Origin: Loxodes magnus
Lineage: Eukaryota; Ciliophora; Karyorelictea; Loxodida; Loxodidae
Reading direction: 5' to 3'
Assembly (NCBI GenBank): GCA_946699065.1
Contig: CAMPDV010001589.1
Coordinates: forward strand, 1-64,000
DNA: 64,000 nucleotides
This document shows positions 1 to 11,060 of the stretch, piece by piece. Each line of letters opens with the position of its first letter. The first letter of the stretch is position 1. The notes beneath the pieces were generated by a model that did not search any database, was not told the origin of the DNA, and saw only the letters and a list, made by a program, of their open reading frames with translations. A program made the translations under genes and the position numbers.

Positions 1-3000
1 AAGTAAGAAAAGAACATAGAATTTCAGTTTTAAGTAATATGCTTTGAGAAGTAGTAAGTATTTAGAAAAGTGAAGAAGTAAAGTAAGAAAAGAAGATAGA
101 ATTTCAGTTTTAAGGAGTATGCTTTGAGAAGTAGTAAGTGATTAGAAAAGTGAAGAAGTAAAGTAAGAATAGAAGATAGAATTTCAGTTTTAAGGAGTAT
201 GCTTTGAGAAGTATTAAGTATTTAGAAAAGTGAAGAAGTAAAGTAAGAAAAGAAGATAGAATTTCAGTTTTAAGTAATATGCTTTGAGAAGTAGTAAGTA
301 TTTAGAAAAGTGAAGAAGTAAAGTAAGAAAAGAACATAGAATTTCAGTTTTAAGTAATATGCTTTGAGAAGTATTAAGTATTTAGAAAAGTGAAGAAGTA
401 AAGTAAGAAAAGAAGATAGAATTTCAGTTTTAAGTAGTATGCTTTGAGAAGTAGTAAGTATTTAGAAAAGTGAAGAAGTAAAGTAAGAAAAGAAGATAGA
501 ATTTCAGTTTTAAGTAGTATGCTTTGAGAAGTAGTAAGTATTTAGAAAAGTGAAGAAGTAAAGTAAGAAAAGAAGATAGAATTTCAGTTTTAAGTAGTAT
601 GCTTTGAGAAGTAATAAGTATTTAGAAAAGTGAAGAAGTAAAGTAAGAAAAGAACATAGAATTTCAGTTTTAAGTAATATGCTTTGAGAAGTAGTAAGTA
701 TTTAGAAAAGTGAAGAAGTAAAGTAAGAAAAGAACATAGAATTTCAGTTTTAAGTAATATGCTTTGAGAAGTAGTAAGTATTTAGAAAAGTGAAGAAGTA
801 AAGTAAGAAAAGAAGATAGAATTTCAGTTTTAAGTAGTATGCTTTGAGAAGTAGTAAGTATTTAGAAAAGTGAAGAAGTAAAGTAAGAAAAGAAGATAGA
901 ATTTCAGTTTTAAGGAGTATGCTTTGAGAAGTAATAAGTATTTAGAAAAGTGAAGAAGTAAAGTAAGAAAAGAAGATAGAATTTCAGTTTTAAGTAGTAT
1001 GCTTTGAGAAGTAATAAGTATTTAGAAAAGTGAAGAAGTAAAGTAAGAAAAGAACATAGAATTTCAGTTTTAAGTAATATGCTTTGAGAAGTAGTAAGTA
1101 TTTAGAAAAGTGAAGAAGTAAAGTAAGAAAAGAAGATAGAATTTCAGTTTTAAGGAGTATGCTTTGAGAAGTAGTAAGTGATTAGAAAAGTGAAGAAGTA
1201 AAGTAAGAAAAGAAGATAGAATTTCAGTTTTAAGTAATATGCTTTGAGAAGTAGTAAGTATTTAGAAAAGTGAAGAAGTAAAGTAAGAAAAGAAGATAGA
1301 ATTTCAGTTTTAAGTAATATGCTTTGAGAAGTAGTAAGTATTTAGAAAAGTGAAGAAGTAAAGTAAGAAAAGAAGATAGAATTTCAGTTTTAAGGAGTAT
1401 GCTTTGAGAAGTAGTAAGTATTTAGAAAAGTGAAGAAGTAAAGTAAGAAAAGAAGATAGAATTTCAGTTTTAAGTAGTATGCTTTGAGAAGTAGTAAGTA
1501 TTTAGAAAAGTGAAGAAGTAAAGTAAGAAAAGAAGATAGAATTTCAGTTTTAAGTAGTATGCTTTGAGAAGTAGTAAGTATTTAGAAAAGTGAAGAAGTA
1601 AAGTAAGAAAGAAGATAGAATTTCAGTTTTAAGTATTATGCTTTGAGAAGTAGTAAGTATTTAGAAAAGTGAAGAAGTAAAGTAAGAAAAGAAGATAGAA
1701 TTTCAGTTTTAAGGAGTATGCTTTGAGAAGTAGTAAGTATTTAGAAAAGTGAAGAAGTAAAGTAAGAATAGAAGATAGAATTTCAGTTTTAAGGAGTATG
1801 CTTTGAGAAGTAGTAAGTATTTAGAAAAGTGAAGAAGTAAAGTAAGAAAAGAAGATAGAATTTCAGTTTTAAGTAGTATGCTTTGAGAAGTAATAAGTAT
1901 TTTGAAAAGTGAAGAAGTAAAGTAAGAATAGAAGATAGAATTTCAATATTAAGGAGTATGCTTTGAGAAGTAATAAGTATTTAGAAAAGTGAAGAAGTAA
2001 AGTAAGAAAAGAAGATAGAATTTCAGTTTTAAGTAGTATGCTTTGAGAAGTAATAAGTATTTAGAAAAGTGAAGAAGTAAAGTAAGAAAAGAAGATAGAA
2101 TTTCAGTTTTAAGTAATATGCTTTGAGAAGTAGTAAGTATTTAGAAAAGTGAAGAAGTAAAGTAAGAAAAGAAGATAGAATTTCAGTTTTAAGTAATATG
2201 CTTTGAGAAGTAATAAGTATTTAGAAAAGTGAAGAAGTAAAGTAAGAAAAGAAGATAGAATTTCAATATTAAGGAGTATGCTTTGAGAAGTATTAAGTAT
2301 TTAGAAAAGTGAAGAAGTAAAGTAAGAAAAGAAGATAGAATTTCAGTTTTAAGGAGTATGCTTTGAGAAGTAGTAAGTATTTAGAAAAGTGAAGAAGTAA
2401 AGTAAGAATAGAAGATAGAATTTCAGTTTTAAGGAGTATGCTTTGAGAAGTAGTAAGTATTTAGAAAAGTGAAGAAGTAAAGTAAGAATAGAAGATAGAA
2501 TTTTAGTTTTAATTAGTATGCTTTGAGAAGTAATAAGTATTTAGAAAAGTGAAGAAGTAAAGTAAGAAAAGAAGATAGAATTTCAGTTTTAAGGAGTATG
2601 CTTTGAGAAGTAGTAAGTATTTAGAAAAGTGAAGAAGTAAAGTAAGAAAGAAGATAGAATTTCAGTTTTAAGTATTATGCTTTGAGAAGTAGTAAGTATT
2701 TAGAAAAGTGAAGAAGTAAAGTAAGAAAAGAAGATAGAATTTCAGTTTTAAGGAGTATGCTTTGAGAAGTAGTAAGTATTTAGAAAAGTGAAGAAGTAAA
2801 GTAAGAATAGAAGATAGAATTTCAGTTTTAAGTAATATGCTTTGAGAAGTAGTAAGTATTTAGAAAAGTGAAGAAGTAAAGTAAGAAAAGAAGATAGAAT
2901 TTCAGTTTTAAGGAGTATGCTTTGAGAAGTAGTAAGTGATTAGAAAAGTGAAGAAGTAAAGTAAGAATAGAAGATAGAATTTCAGTTTTAAGGAGTATGC

Positions 3001-6000
3001 TTTGAGAAGTATTAAGTATTTAGAAAAGTGAAGAAGTAAAGTAAGAAAAGAAGATAGAATTTCAGTTTTAAGTAATATGCTTTGAGAAGTAGTAAGTATT
3101 TAGAAAAGTGAAGAAGTAAAGTAAGAAAAGAACATAGAATTTCAGTTTTAAGTAATATGCTTTGAGAAGTAGTAAGTATTTAGAAAAGTGAAGAAGTAAA
3201 GTAAGAAAAGAAGATAGAATTTCAGTTTTAAGTAGTATGCTTTGAGAAGTAGTAAGTATTTAGAAAAGTGAAGAAGTAAAGTAAGAAAAGAAGATAGAAT
3301 TTCAGTTTTAAGTAGTATGCTTTGAGAAGTAGTAAGTATTTAGAAAAGTGAAGAAGTAAAGTAAGAAAAGAAGATAGAATTTCAGTTTTAAGGAGTATGC
3401 TTTGAGAAGTAATAAGTATTTAGAAAAGTGAAGAAGTAAAGTAAGAAAAGAACATAGAATTTCAGTTTTAAGTAATATGCTTTGAGAAGTAGTAAGTATT
3501 TAGAAAAGTGAAGAAGTAAAGTAAGAAAAGAACATAGAATTTCAGTTTTAAGTAGTATGCTTTGAGAAGTAATAAGTATTTTGAAAAGTGAAGAAGTAAA
3601 GTAAGAAAAGAACATAGAATTTCAGTTTTAAGTAATATGCTTTGAGAAGTAGTAAGTATTTAGAAAAGTGAAGAAGTAAAGTAAGAAAAGAAGATAGAAT
3701 TTCAGTTTTAAGTATTATGCTTTGAGAAGTAATAAGTATTTAGAAAAGTGAAGAAGTAAAGTAAGAAAGAAGATAGAATTTCAGTTTTAAGTATTATGCT
3801 TTGAGAAGTATTAAGTATTTAGAAAAGTGAAGAAGTAAAGTAAGAAAAGAAGATAGAATTTCAGTTTTAAGGAGTATGCTTTGAGAAGTAGTAAGTATTT
3901 AGAAAAGTGAAGAAGTAAAGTAAGAATAGAAGATAGAATTTCAGTTTTAAGGAGTATGCTTTGAGAAGTAGTAAGTATTTAGAAAAGTGAAGAAGTAAAG
4001 TAAGAAAAGAAGATAGAATTTCAGTTTTAAGGAGTATGCTTTGAGAAGTAGTAAGTATTTAGAAAAGTGAAGAAGTAAAGTAAGAAAAGAAGATAGAATT
4101 TCAGTTTTAAGTAGTATGCTTTGAGAAGTAGTAAGTATTTAGAAAAGTGAAGAAGTAAAGTAAGAAAAGAAGATAGAATTTCAGTTTTAAGTAATATGCT
4201 TTGAGAAGTAGTAAGTGATTAGAAAAGTGAAGAAGTAAAGTAAGAATAGAAGATAGAATTTCAGTTTTAAGTAATATGCTTTGAGAAGTAGTAAGTATTT
4301 AGAAAAGTGAAGAAGTAAAGTAAGAAAAGAAGATAGAATTTCAGTTTTAAGTATTATGCTTTGAGAAGTAATAAGTATTTAGAAAAGTGAAGAAGTAAAG
4401 TAAGAAAGAAGATAGAATTTCAGTTTTAAGTATTATGCTTTGAGAAGTATTAAGTATTTAGAAAAGTGAAGAAGTAAAGTAAGAAAAGAAGATAGAATTT
4501 CAGTTTTAAGGAGTATGCTTTGAGAAGTAGTAAGTATTTAGAAAAGTGAAGAAGTAAAGTAAGAATAGAAGATAGAATTTCAGTTTTAAGTAGTATGCTT
4601 TGAGAAGTAATAAGTATTTAGAAAAGTGAAGAAGTAAAGTAAGAAAAGAAGATAGAATTTCAGTTTTAAGTAGTATGCTTTGAGAAGTATTAAGTATTTA
4701 GAAAAGTGAAGAAGTAAAGTAAGAAAAGAAGATAGAATTTCAGTTTTAAGGAGTATGCTTTGAGAAGTAATAAGTATTTAGAAAAGTGAAGAAGTAAAGT
4801 AAGAAAATAAGATAGAATTTCAGTTTTAAGTATTATGCTTTGAGAAGTAATAAGTATTTAGAAAAGTGAAGAAGTAAAGTAAGAAAAGAAGATAGAATTT
4901 CAGTTTTAAGTAATATGCTTTGAGAAGTAGTAAGTATTTAGAAAAGTGAAGAAGTAAAGTAAGAAAAGAAGATAGAATTTCAGTTTTAAGGAGTATGCTT
5001 TGAGAAGTAGTAAGTATTTAGAAAAGTGAAGAAGTAAAGTAAGAAAAGAAGATAGAATTTCAGTTTTAAGTAATATGCTTTGAGAGGTATTAAGTATTTA
5101 GAAAAGTGAAGAAGTAAAGTAAGAAAAGAAGATAGAATTTCAGTTTTAAGTAATATGCTTTGAGAAGTATTAAGTATTTAGAAAAGTGAAGAAGTAAAGT
5201 AAGAATAGAAGATAGAATTTCAGTTTTAAGTAATATGCTTTGAGAAGTAGTAAGTATTTAGAAAAGTGAAGAAGTAAAGTAAGAATAGAAGATAGAATTT
5301 CAGTTTTAAGTAGTATGCTTAGAGAAGTAGTAAGTATTTAGAAAAGTGAAGAAGTAAAGTAAGAAAAGAAGATAGAATTTCAGTTTTAAGTAGTATGCTT
5401 TGAGAAGTAATAAGTATTTTGGATAGTGAAGAAGTAAAGTAAGAAAAGAAGATAGAATTTCAGTTTTAAGTAGTATGCTTTGAGAAGTAGTAAGTATTTT
5501 GAAAAGTGAAGAAGTAAAGTAAGAAAAGAAGATAGAATTTCAGTTTTAAGTAGTATGCTTTGAGAAGTAATAAGTATTTAGAAAAGTGAAGAAGTAAAGT
5601 AAGAAAATAAGATAGAATTTCAGTTTTAAGGAGTATGCTTTGAGAAGTAATAAGTATTTAGAAAAGTGAAGAAGTAGAGTAAGAAAAGAAGATAGAATTT
5701 CAGTTTTAAGGAGTATGCTTTGAGAAGTAATAAGTATTTAGAAAAGTGAAGAAGTAAAGTAAGAATAGAAGATAGAATTTCAATATTAAGGAGTATGCTT
5801 TGAGAAGTAATAAGTATTTAGAAAAGTGAAGAAGTAAAGTAAGAAAAGAAGATAGAATTTCAGTTTTAAAGAGTATGCTTTGAGAAGTAATAAGTATTTA
5901 GAAAAGTGAAGAAGTAAAGTAAGAAAAGAAGATAGAATTTCAGTTTTAAGGAGTATGCTTTGAGAAGTAATAAGTATTTAGAAAAGTGAAGAAGTAAAGT
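1..6000 (+). repeat. Left segment: monomers rich in 54G and 15C variants
   Basis: In this part the sequence GAAGTAGTAAG (54G) is very common. The variant AGAACATAG (15C) recurs, at about 13, 333, 653, 733, 1053, 3131, 3451, 3531 and 3611. The variant CAATATT (27A, 29A), common from 6 kb onward, is rare here until about 5.8 kb. Four monomers are 79 bp, with one A missing from the AGAAAAGAAG run, near 1,609, 2,648, 3,767 and 4,406. From 4,561 to 11,041 there is no net length change at all. The variant mix separates this segment from those to its right, but the boundary is gradual rather than sharp. Confidence 0.75.
5917..5996 (+). repeat. Reference monomer of the satellite (80 bp)
   Basis: This copy carries the commonest base at most variable positions and serves as a coordinate standard. 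Position 1 is the first A of AAGTAAGAAA. Landmarks: GAAGATAGAATTTCAG at about 12-27, TTTTAAGGAGTATG at 28-41, GCTTTGAGAAG at 41-51, TAATAAGTATTTAG at 52-65, AAAAGTGAAGAAGTA at 66-80. Positions 64 to 21 (across the junction) form a 38-base stretch with no C and only four T. The two C residues are at 25 and 42. There is no CpG. The choice of position 1 is arbitrary. Confidence 0.95.
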
Positions 6001-6859
6001 AAGAAAAGAAGATAGAATTTCAGTTTTAAGTAGTATGCTTTGAGAAGTAATAAGTATTTAGAAAAGTAAAGAAGTAAAGTAAGAAAAGAAGATAGAATTT
6101 CAATATTAAGGAGTATGCTTTGAGAAGTAATAAGTATTTAGAAAAGTGAAGAAGTAAAGTAAGAAAAGAAGATAGAATTTCAGTTTTAAGTATTATGCTT
6201 TGAGAAGTAATAAGTATTTAGAAAAGTGAAGAAGTAAAGTAAGAAAAGAAGATAGAATTTCAATATTAAGGAGTATGCTTTGAGAAGTAATAAGTATTTA
6301 GAAAAGTGAAGAAGTAAAGTAAGAAAAGAAGATAGAATTTCAGTTTTAAGTATTATGCTTTGAGAAGTAATAAGTATTTAGAAAAGTGAAGAAGTAAAGT
6401 AAGAAAAGAAGATAGAATTTCAGTTTTAAGTATTATGCTTTGAGAAGTAATAAGTATTTAGAAAAGTGAAGAAGTAAAGTAAGAAAAGAAGATAGAATTT
6501 CAGTTTTAAGTAGTATGCTTTGAGAAGTAATAAGTATTTAGAAAAGTGAAGAAGTAAAGTAAGAATAGAAGATAGAATTTCAGTTTTAAGGAGTATGCTT
6601 TGAGAAGTAGTAAGTATTTAGAAAAGTGAAGAAGTAAAGTAAGAAAAGAAGATAGAATTTCAGTTTTAAGTAGTATGCTTTGAGAAGTAATAAGTATTTT
6701 GAAAAGTGAAGAAGTAAAGTAAGAATAGAAGATAGAATTTCAGTTTTAAGTAATATGCTTTGAGAAGTATTAAGTATTTAGAAAAGTGAAGAAGTAAAGT
6801 AAGAAAAGAAGATAGAATTTCAGTTTTAAGTAGTATGCTTTGAGAAGTAATAAGTATTT

Positions 6860-7220
6860 AGAAAAGTGAAGAAGTAAAGTAAGAAAAGAACATAGAATTT
6901 CAGTTTTAAGTAATATGCTTTGAAAAGTATTAAGTATTTAGAAAAGTGAAGAAGTAGAGTAAGAAAAGATGATAGAATTTCAATATTAAGGAGTATGCTT
7001 TGAGAAGTAATAAATATTTAGAAAAGTGAAGAAGTAAAGTAAGAAAATAAGATAGAATTTCAGTTTTAAGGAGTATGCTTTGAGAAGTATTAAGTATTTA
7101 GAAAAGTGAAGAAGTAAAGTAAGAAAAGATGATAGAATTTCAGTTTTAAGGAGTATGCTTTAAGAAGTAGTAAGTATTTAGAAAAGTGAAGAAGTAAAGT
7201 AAGAAAATAAGATAGAATTT
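6860..7220 (+). repeat. Block repeated 3,840 bp downstream (copy 1)
   Basis: A run of monomers including the unusual TGAAAAGTATTAAG (about 6,921) and AGAGTAAGAAAAGATG (about 6,956) recurs at 10,700-11,060 in the same order. The offset is 3,840 bases, exactly 48 monomers. A few substitutions separate the copies, including AATAAATATT at about 7,009 against AATAAGTATT. This indicates a long-range duplication or conversion within the array. Confidence 0.8.
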
Positions 7221-8993
7221 CAGTTTTAAGTAATATGCTTTGAGAAGTAGTAAGTATTTAGAAAAGTGAAGAAGTAAAGTAAGAAAAGAAGATAGAATTT
7301 CAATATTAAGGAGTATGCTTTGAGAAGTAATAAGTATTTAGAAAAGTGAAGAAGTAAAGTAAGAAAAGAAGATAGAATTTCAGTTTTAAGGAGTATGCTT
7401 TGAGAAGTAATAAGTATTTTGAAAAGTGAAGAAGTAAAGTAAGAAAAGAACATAGAATTTCAGTTTTAAGTAATATGCTTTGAGAAGTAATAAGTATTTA
7501 GAAAAGTGAAGAAGTAGAGTAAGAAAATAAGATAGAATTTCAGTTTTAAGGAGTATGCTTTGAGAAGTATTAAGTATTTAGAAAAGTGAAGAAGTAAAGT
7601 AAGAAAAGAAGATAGAATTTCAATATTAAGGAGTATGCTTTGAGAAGTAATAAGTATTTAGAAAAGTGAAGAAGTAAAGTAAGAAAAGAAGATAGAATTT
7701 CAGTTTTAAGGAGTATGCTTTGAGAAGTAATAAGTATTTAGAAAAGTGAAGAAGTAAAGTAAGAAAAGAAGATAGAATTTCAGTTTTAAGTAATATGCTT
7801 TGAGAAGTAATAAGTATTTAGAAAAGTGAAGAAGTAGAGTAAGAAAAGAAGATAGAATTTCAGTTTTAAGTAGTATGCTTTGAGAAGTAGTAAGTATTTA
7901 GAAAAGTGAAGAAGTAAAGTAAGAAAAGAAGATAGAATTTCAGTTTTAAGGAGTATGCTTTGAGAAGTAATAAGTATTTAGAAAAGTGAAGAAGTAAAGT
8001 AAGAAAAGAACATAGAATTTCAGTTTTAAGTAATATGCTTTGAGAAGTAGTAAGTATTTAGAAAAGTGAAGAAGTAAAGTAAGAAAAGAAGATAGAATTT
8101 CAGTTTTAAGTAATATGCTTTGAGAAGTAGTAAGTATTTAGAAAAGTGAAGAAGTAAAGTAAGAAAAGAAGATAGAATTTCAGTTTTAAGTAGTATGCTT
8201 TGAGAAGTAATAAGTATTTTGAAAAGTGAAGAAGTAAAGTAAGAAAAGAACATAGAATTTCAGTTTTAAGTAATATGCTTTGAGAAGTAGTAAGTATTTA
8301 GAAAAGTGAAGAAGTAAAGTAAGAAAAGAAGATAGAATTTCAGTTTTAAGGAGTATGCTTTGAGAAGTAATAAGTATTTAGAAAAGTGAAGAAGTAAAGT
8401 AAGAAAAGAAGATAGAATTTCAGTTTTAAGTAATATGCTTTGAGAAGTAATAAGTATTTAGAAAAGTGAAGAAGTAAAGTAAGAAAAGAAGATAGAATTT
8501 CAATATTAAGGAGTATGCTTTGAGAAGTAATAAGTATTTTGAAAAGTAAAGAAGTAAAGTAAGAAAAGAAGATAGAATTTCAATATTAAGGAGTATGCTT
8601 TGAGAAGTAGTAAGTATTTAGAAAAGTGAAGAAGTAAAGTAAGAAAAGAAGATAGAATTTCAGTTTTAAGTAATATGCTTTGAGAAGTATTAAGTATTTA
8701 GAAAAGTGAAGAAGTAAAGTAAGAAAAGAAGATAGAATTTCAGTTTTAAGGAGTATGCTTTGAGAAGTAGTAAGTATTTAGAAAAGTGAAGAAGTAAAGT
8801 AAGAAAAGAAGATAGAATTTCATTTTTAAGGAGTATGCTTTGAGAAGTATTAAGTATTTAGAAAAGTGAAGAAGTAAAGTAAGAAAAGAAGATAGAATTT
8901 CAGTTTTAAGGAGTATGCTTTGAGAAGTAATAAGTATTTTGAAAAGTGAAGAAGTAAAGTAAGAAAAGAAGATAGAATTTCAGTTTTAAGTAG

Positions 8994-9440
8994 TATGCTT
9001 TGAGAAGTAATAAGTATTTAGAAAAGTGAAGAAGTAAAGTAAGAAAAGAAGATAGAATTTCAGTTTTAAGTAGTATGCTTTGAGAAGTATTAAGTATTTA
9101 GAAAAGTGAAGAAGTAAAGTAAGAAAAGAAGATAGAATTTCAGTTTTAAGGAGTATTCTTTGAGAAGTAATAAGTATTTAGAAAAGTGAAGAAGTAAAGT
9201 AAGAAAATAAGATAGAATTTCAGTTTTAAGTATTATGCTTTGAGAAGTAATAAGTATTTAGAAAAGTGAAGAAGTAAAGTAAGAATAGAAGATAGAATTT
9301 CAGTTTTAAGTAGTATGCTTTGAGAAGTAGTAAGTATTTAGAAAAGTGAAGAAGTAAAGTAAGAAAAGAAGATAGAATTTCAGTTTTAAGGAGTATGCTT
9401 TGAGAAGTAATAAGTATTTAGAAAAGTGAAGAAGTAAAGT
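8994..9440 (+). repeat. Seven-monomer tandem duplication, copy 1 (period 560 bp)
   Basis: The monomer order here matches 9,554-10,000 exactly seven monomers later, including the rare GAGTATTCTTTG variant (G to T at monomer position 41) at 9,151 and 9,711. The only difference spotted is A/T at 9,285 against 9,845 (GAATAG against GAAAAG). Confidence 0.85.
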
Positions 9441-9553
9441 AAGAAAATAAGATAGAATTTCAGTTTTAAGTAATATGCTTTAAGAAGTAGTAAGTATTTA
9501 GAAAAGTAAAGAAGTAAAGTAAGAATAGAAGATAGAATTTCAATATTAAGGAG

Positions 9554-10000
9554 TATGCTTTGAGAAGTAATAAGTATTTAGAAAAGTGAAGAAGTAAAGT
9601 AAGAAAAGAAGATAGAATTTCAGTTTTAAGTAGTATGCTTTGAGAAGTATTAAGTATTTAGAAAAGTGAAGAAGTAAAGTAAGAAAAGAAGATAGAATTT
9701 CAGTTTTAAGGAGTATTCTTTGAGAAGTAATAAGTATTTAGAAAAGTGAAGAAGTAAAGTAAGAAAATAAGATAGAATTTCAGTTTTAAGTATTATGCTT
9801 TGAGAAGTAATAAGTATTTAGAAAAGTGAAGAAGTAAAGTAAGAAAAGAAGATAGAATTTCAGTTTTAAGTAGTATGCTTTGAGAAGTAGTAAGTATTTA
9901 GAAAAGTGAAGAAGTAAAGTAAGAAAAGAAGATAGAATTTCAGTTTTAAGGAGTATGCTTTGAGAAGTAATAAGTATTTAGAAAAGTGAAGAAGTAAAGT
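9554..10000 (+). repeat. Seven-monomer tandem duplication, copy 2 (period 560 bp)
   Basis: Second copy of the block at 8,994-9,440, offset 560 bases. Its near identity implies a recent unequal exchange. Confidence 0.85.
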
Positions 10001-10699
10001 AAGAATAGAAGATAGAATTTCAATATTAAGGAGTATGCTTTGAGAAGTAATAAGTATTTAGAAAAGTGAAGAAGTAAAGTAAGAAAAGAAGATAGAATTT
10101 CAGTTTTAAGTATTATGCTTTGAGAAGTAGTAAGTATTTAGAAAAGTGAAGAAGTAAAGTAAGAAAAGATGATAGAATTTCAGTTTTAAGGAGTATGCTT
10201 TGAGAAGTAATAAGTATTTAGAAAAGTGAAGAAGTAAAGTAAGAAAATAAGATAGAATTTCAGTTTTAAGTAGTATGCTTTGAGAAGTAGTAAGTATTTA
10301 GAAAAGTGAAGAAGTAAAGTAAGAAAAGATGATAGAATTTCAGTTTTAAGGAGTATGCTTTAAGAAGTAGTAAGTATTTAGAAAAGTGAAGAAGTAAAGT
10401 AAGAAAATAAGATAGAATTTCAGTTTTAAGGAGTATGCTTTGAGAAGTAATAAGTATTTAGAAAAGTGAAGAAGTAAAGTAAGAAAAGAAGATAGAATTT
10501 CAATATTAAGGAGTATGCTTTGAGAAGTAATAAGTATTTAGAAAAGTGAAGAAGTAAAGTAAGAATAGAAGATAGAATTTCAGTTTTAAGTAGTATGCTT
10601 AGAGAAGTAGTAAGTATTTAGAAAAGTGAAGAAGTAAAGTAAGAAAAGAAGATAGAATTTAAGTTTTAAGGAGTATGCTTTGAGAAGTAGTAAGTATTT

Positions 10700-11060
10700 A
10701 GAAAAGTGAAGAAGTAAAGTAAGAAAAGAACATAGAATTTCAGTTTTAAGTAATATGCTTTGAAAAGTATTAAGTATTTAGAAAAGTGAAGAAGTAGAGT
10801 AAGAAAAGATGATAGAATTTCAATATTAAGGAGTATGCTTTGAGAAGTAATAAGTATTTAGAAAAGTGAAGAAGTAAAGTAAGAAAATAAGATAGAATTT
10901 CAGTTTTAAGGAGTATGCTTTGAGAAGTAGTAAGTATTTAGAAAAGTGAAGAAGTAAAGTAAGAAAAGATGATAGAATTTCAGTTTTAAGGAGTATGCTT
11001 TAAGAAGTAGTAAGTATTTAGAAAAGTGAAGAAGTAAAGTAAGAAAATAAGATAGAATTT
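10700..11060 (+). repeat. Block repeated 3,840 bp upstream (copy 2)
   Basis: Same barcode of variants as 6,860-7,220. Both contain the rare G-to-A change at monomer position 46-48 (TGAAAAGTATT), followed by a 1G/14T monomer, and then a GCTTTAAGAAGTAG monomer (7,151 and 10,991). Differences are single substitutions, for example 54T at about 7,089 against 54G at about 10,929. Confidence 0.8.

Noticed and set aside
3388-3615. 75-codon minus-strand open reading frame (and near-identical ones at 7,226-7,453 and 8,026-8,253)
   Set aside because: The start codon exists only because of the 15C variant (AGAACATAG read backwards). The stop is the TTA inside TTTTAAGGAG or its variants. Since 80 is not a multiple of 3, each frame must meet that stop within three monomers, which gives the same 228-base length every time. 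The peptide is low-complexity L/F/Y/K/S and has no gene context.
7000-7020. Polyadenylation signal AATAAA at about 7,010
   Set aside because: It arises from one G-to-A change in a monomer that usually reads AATAAGTATT; there is no transcript or gene to end.
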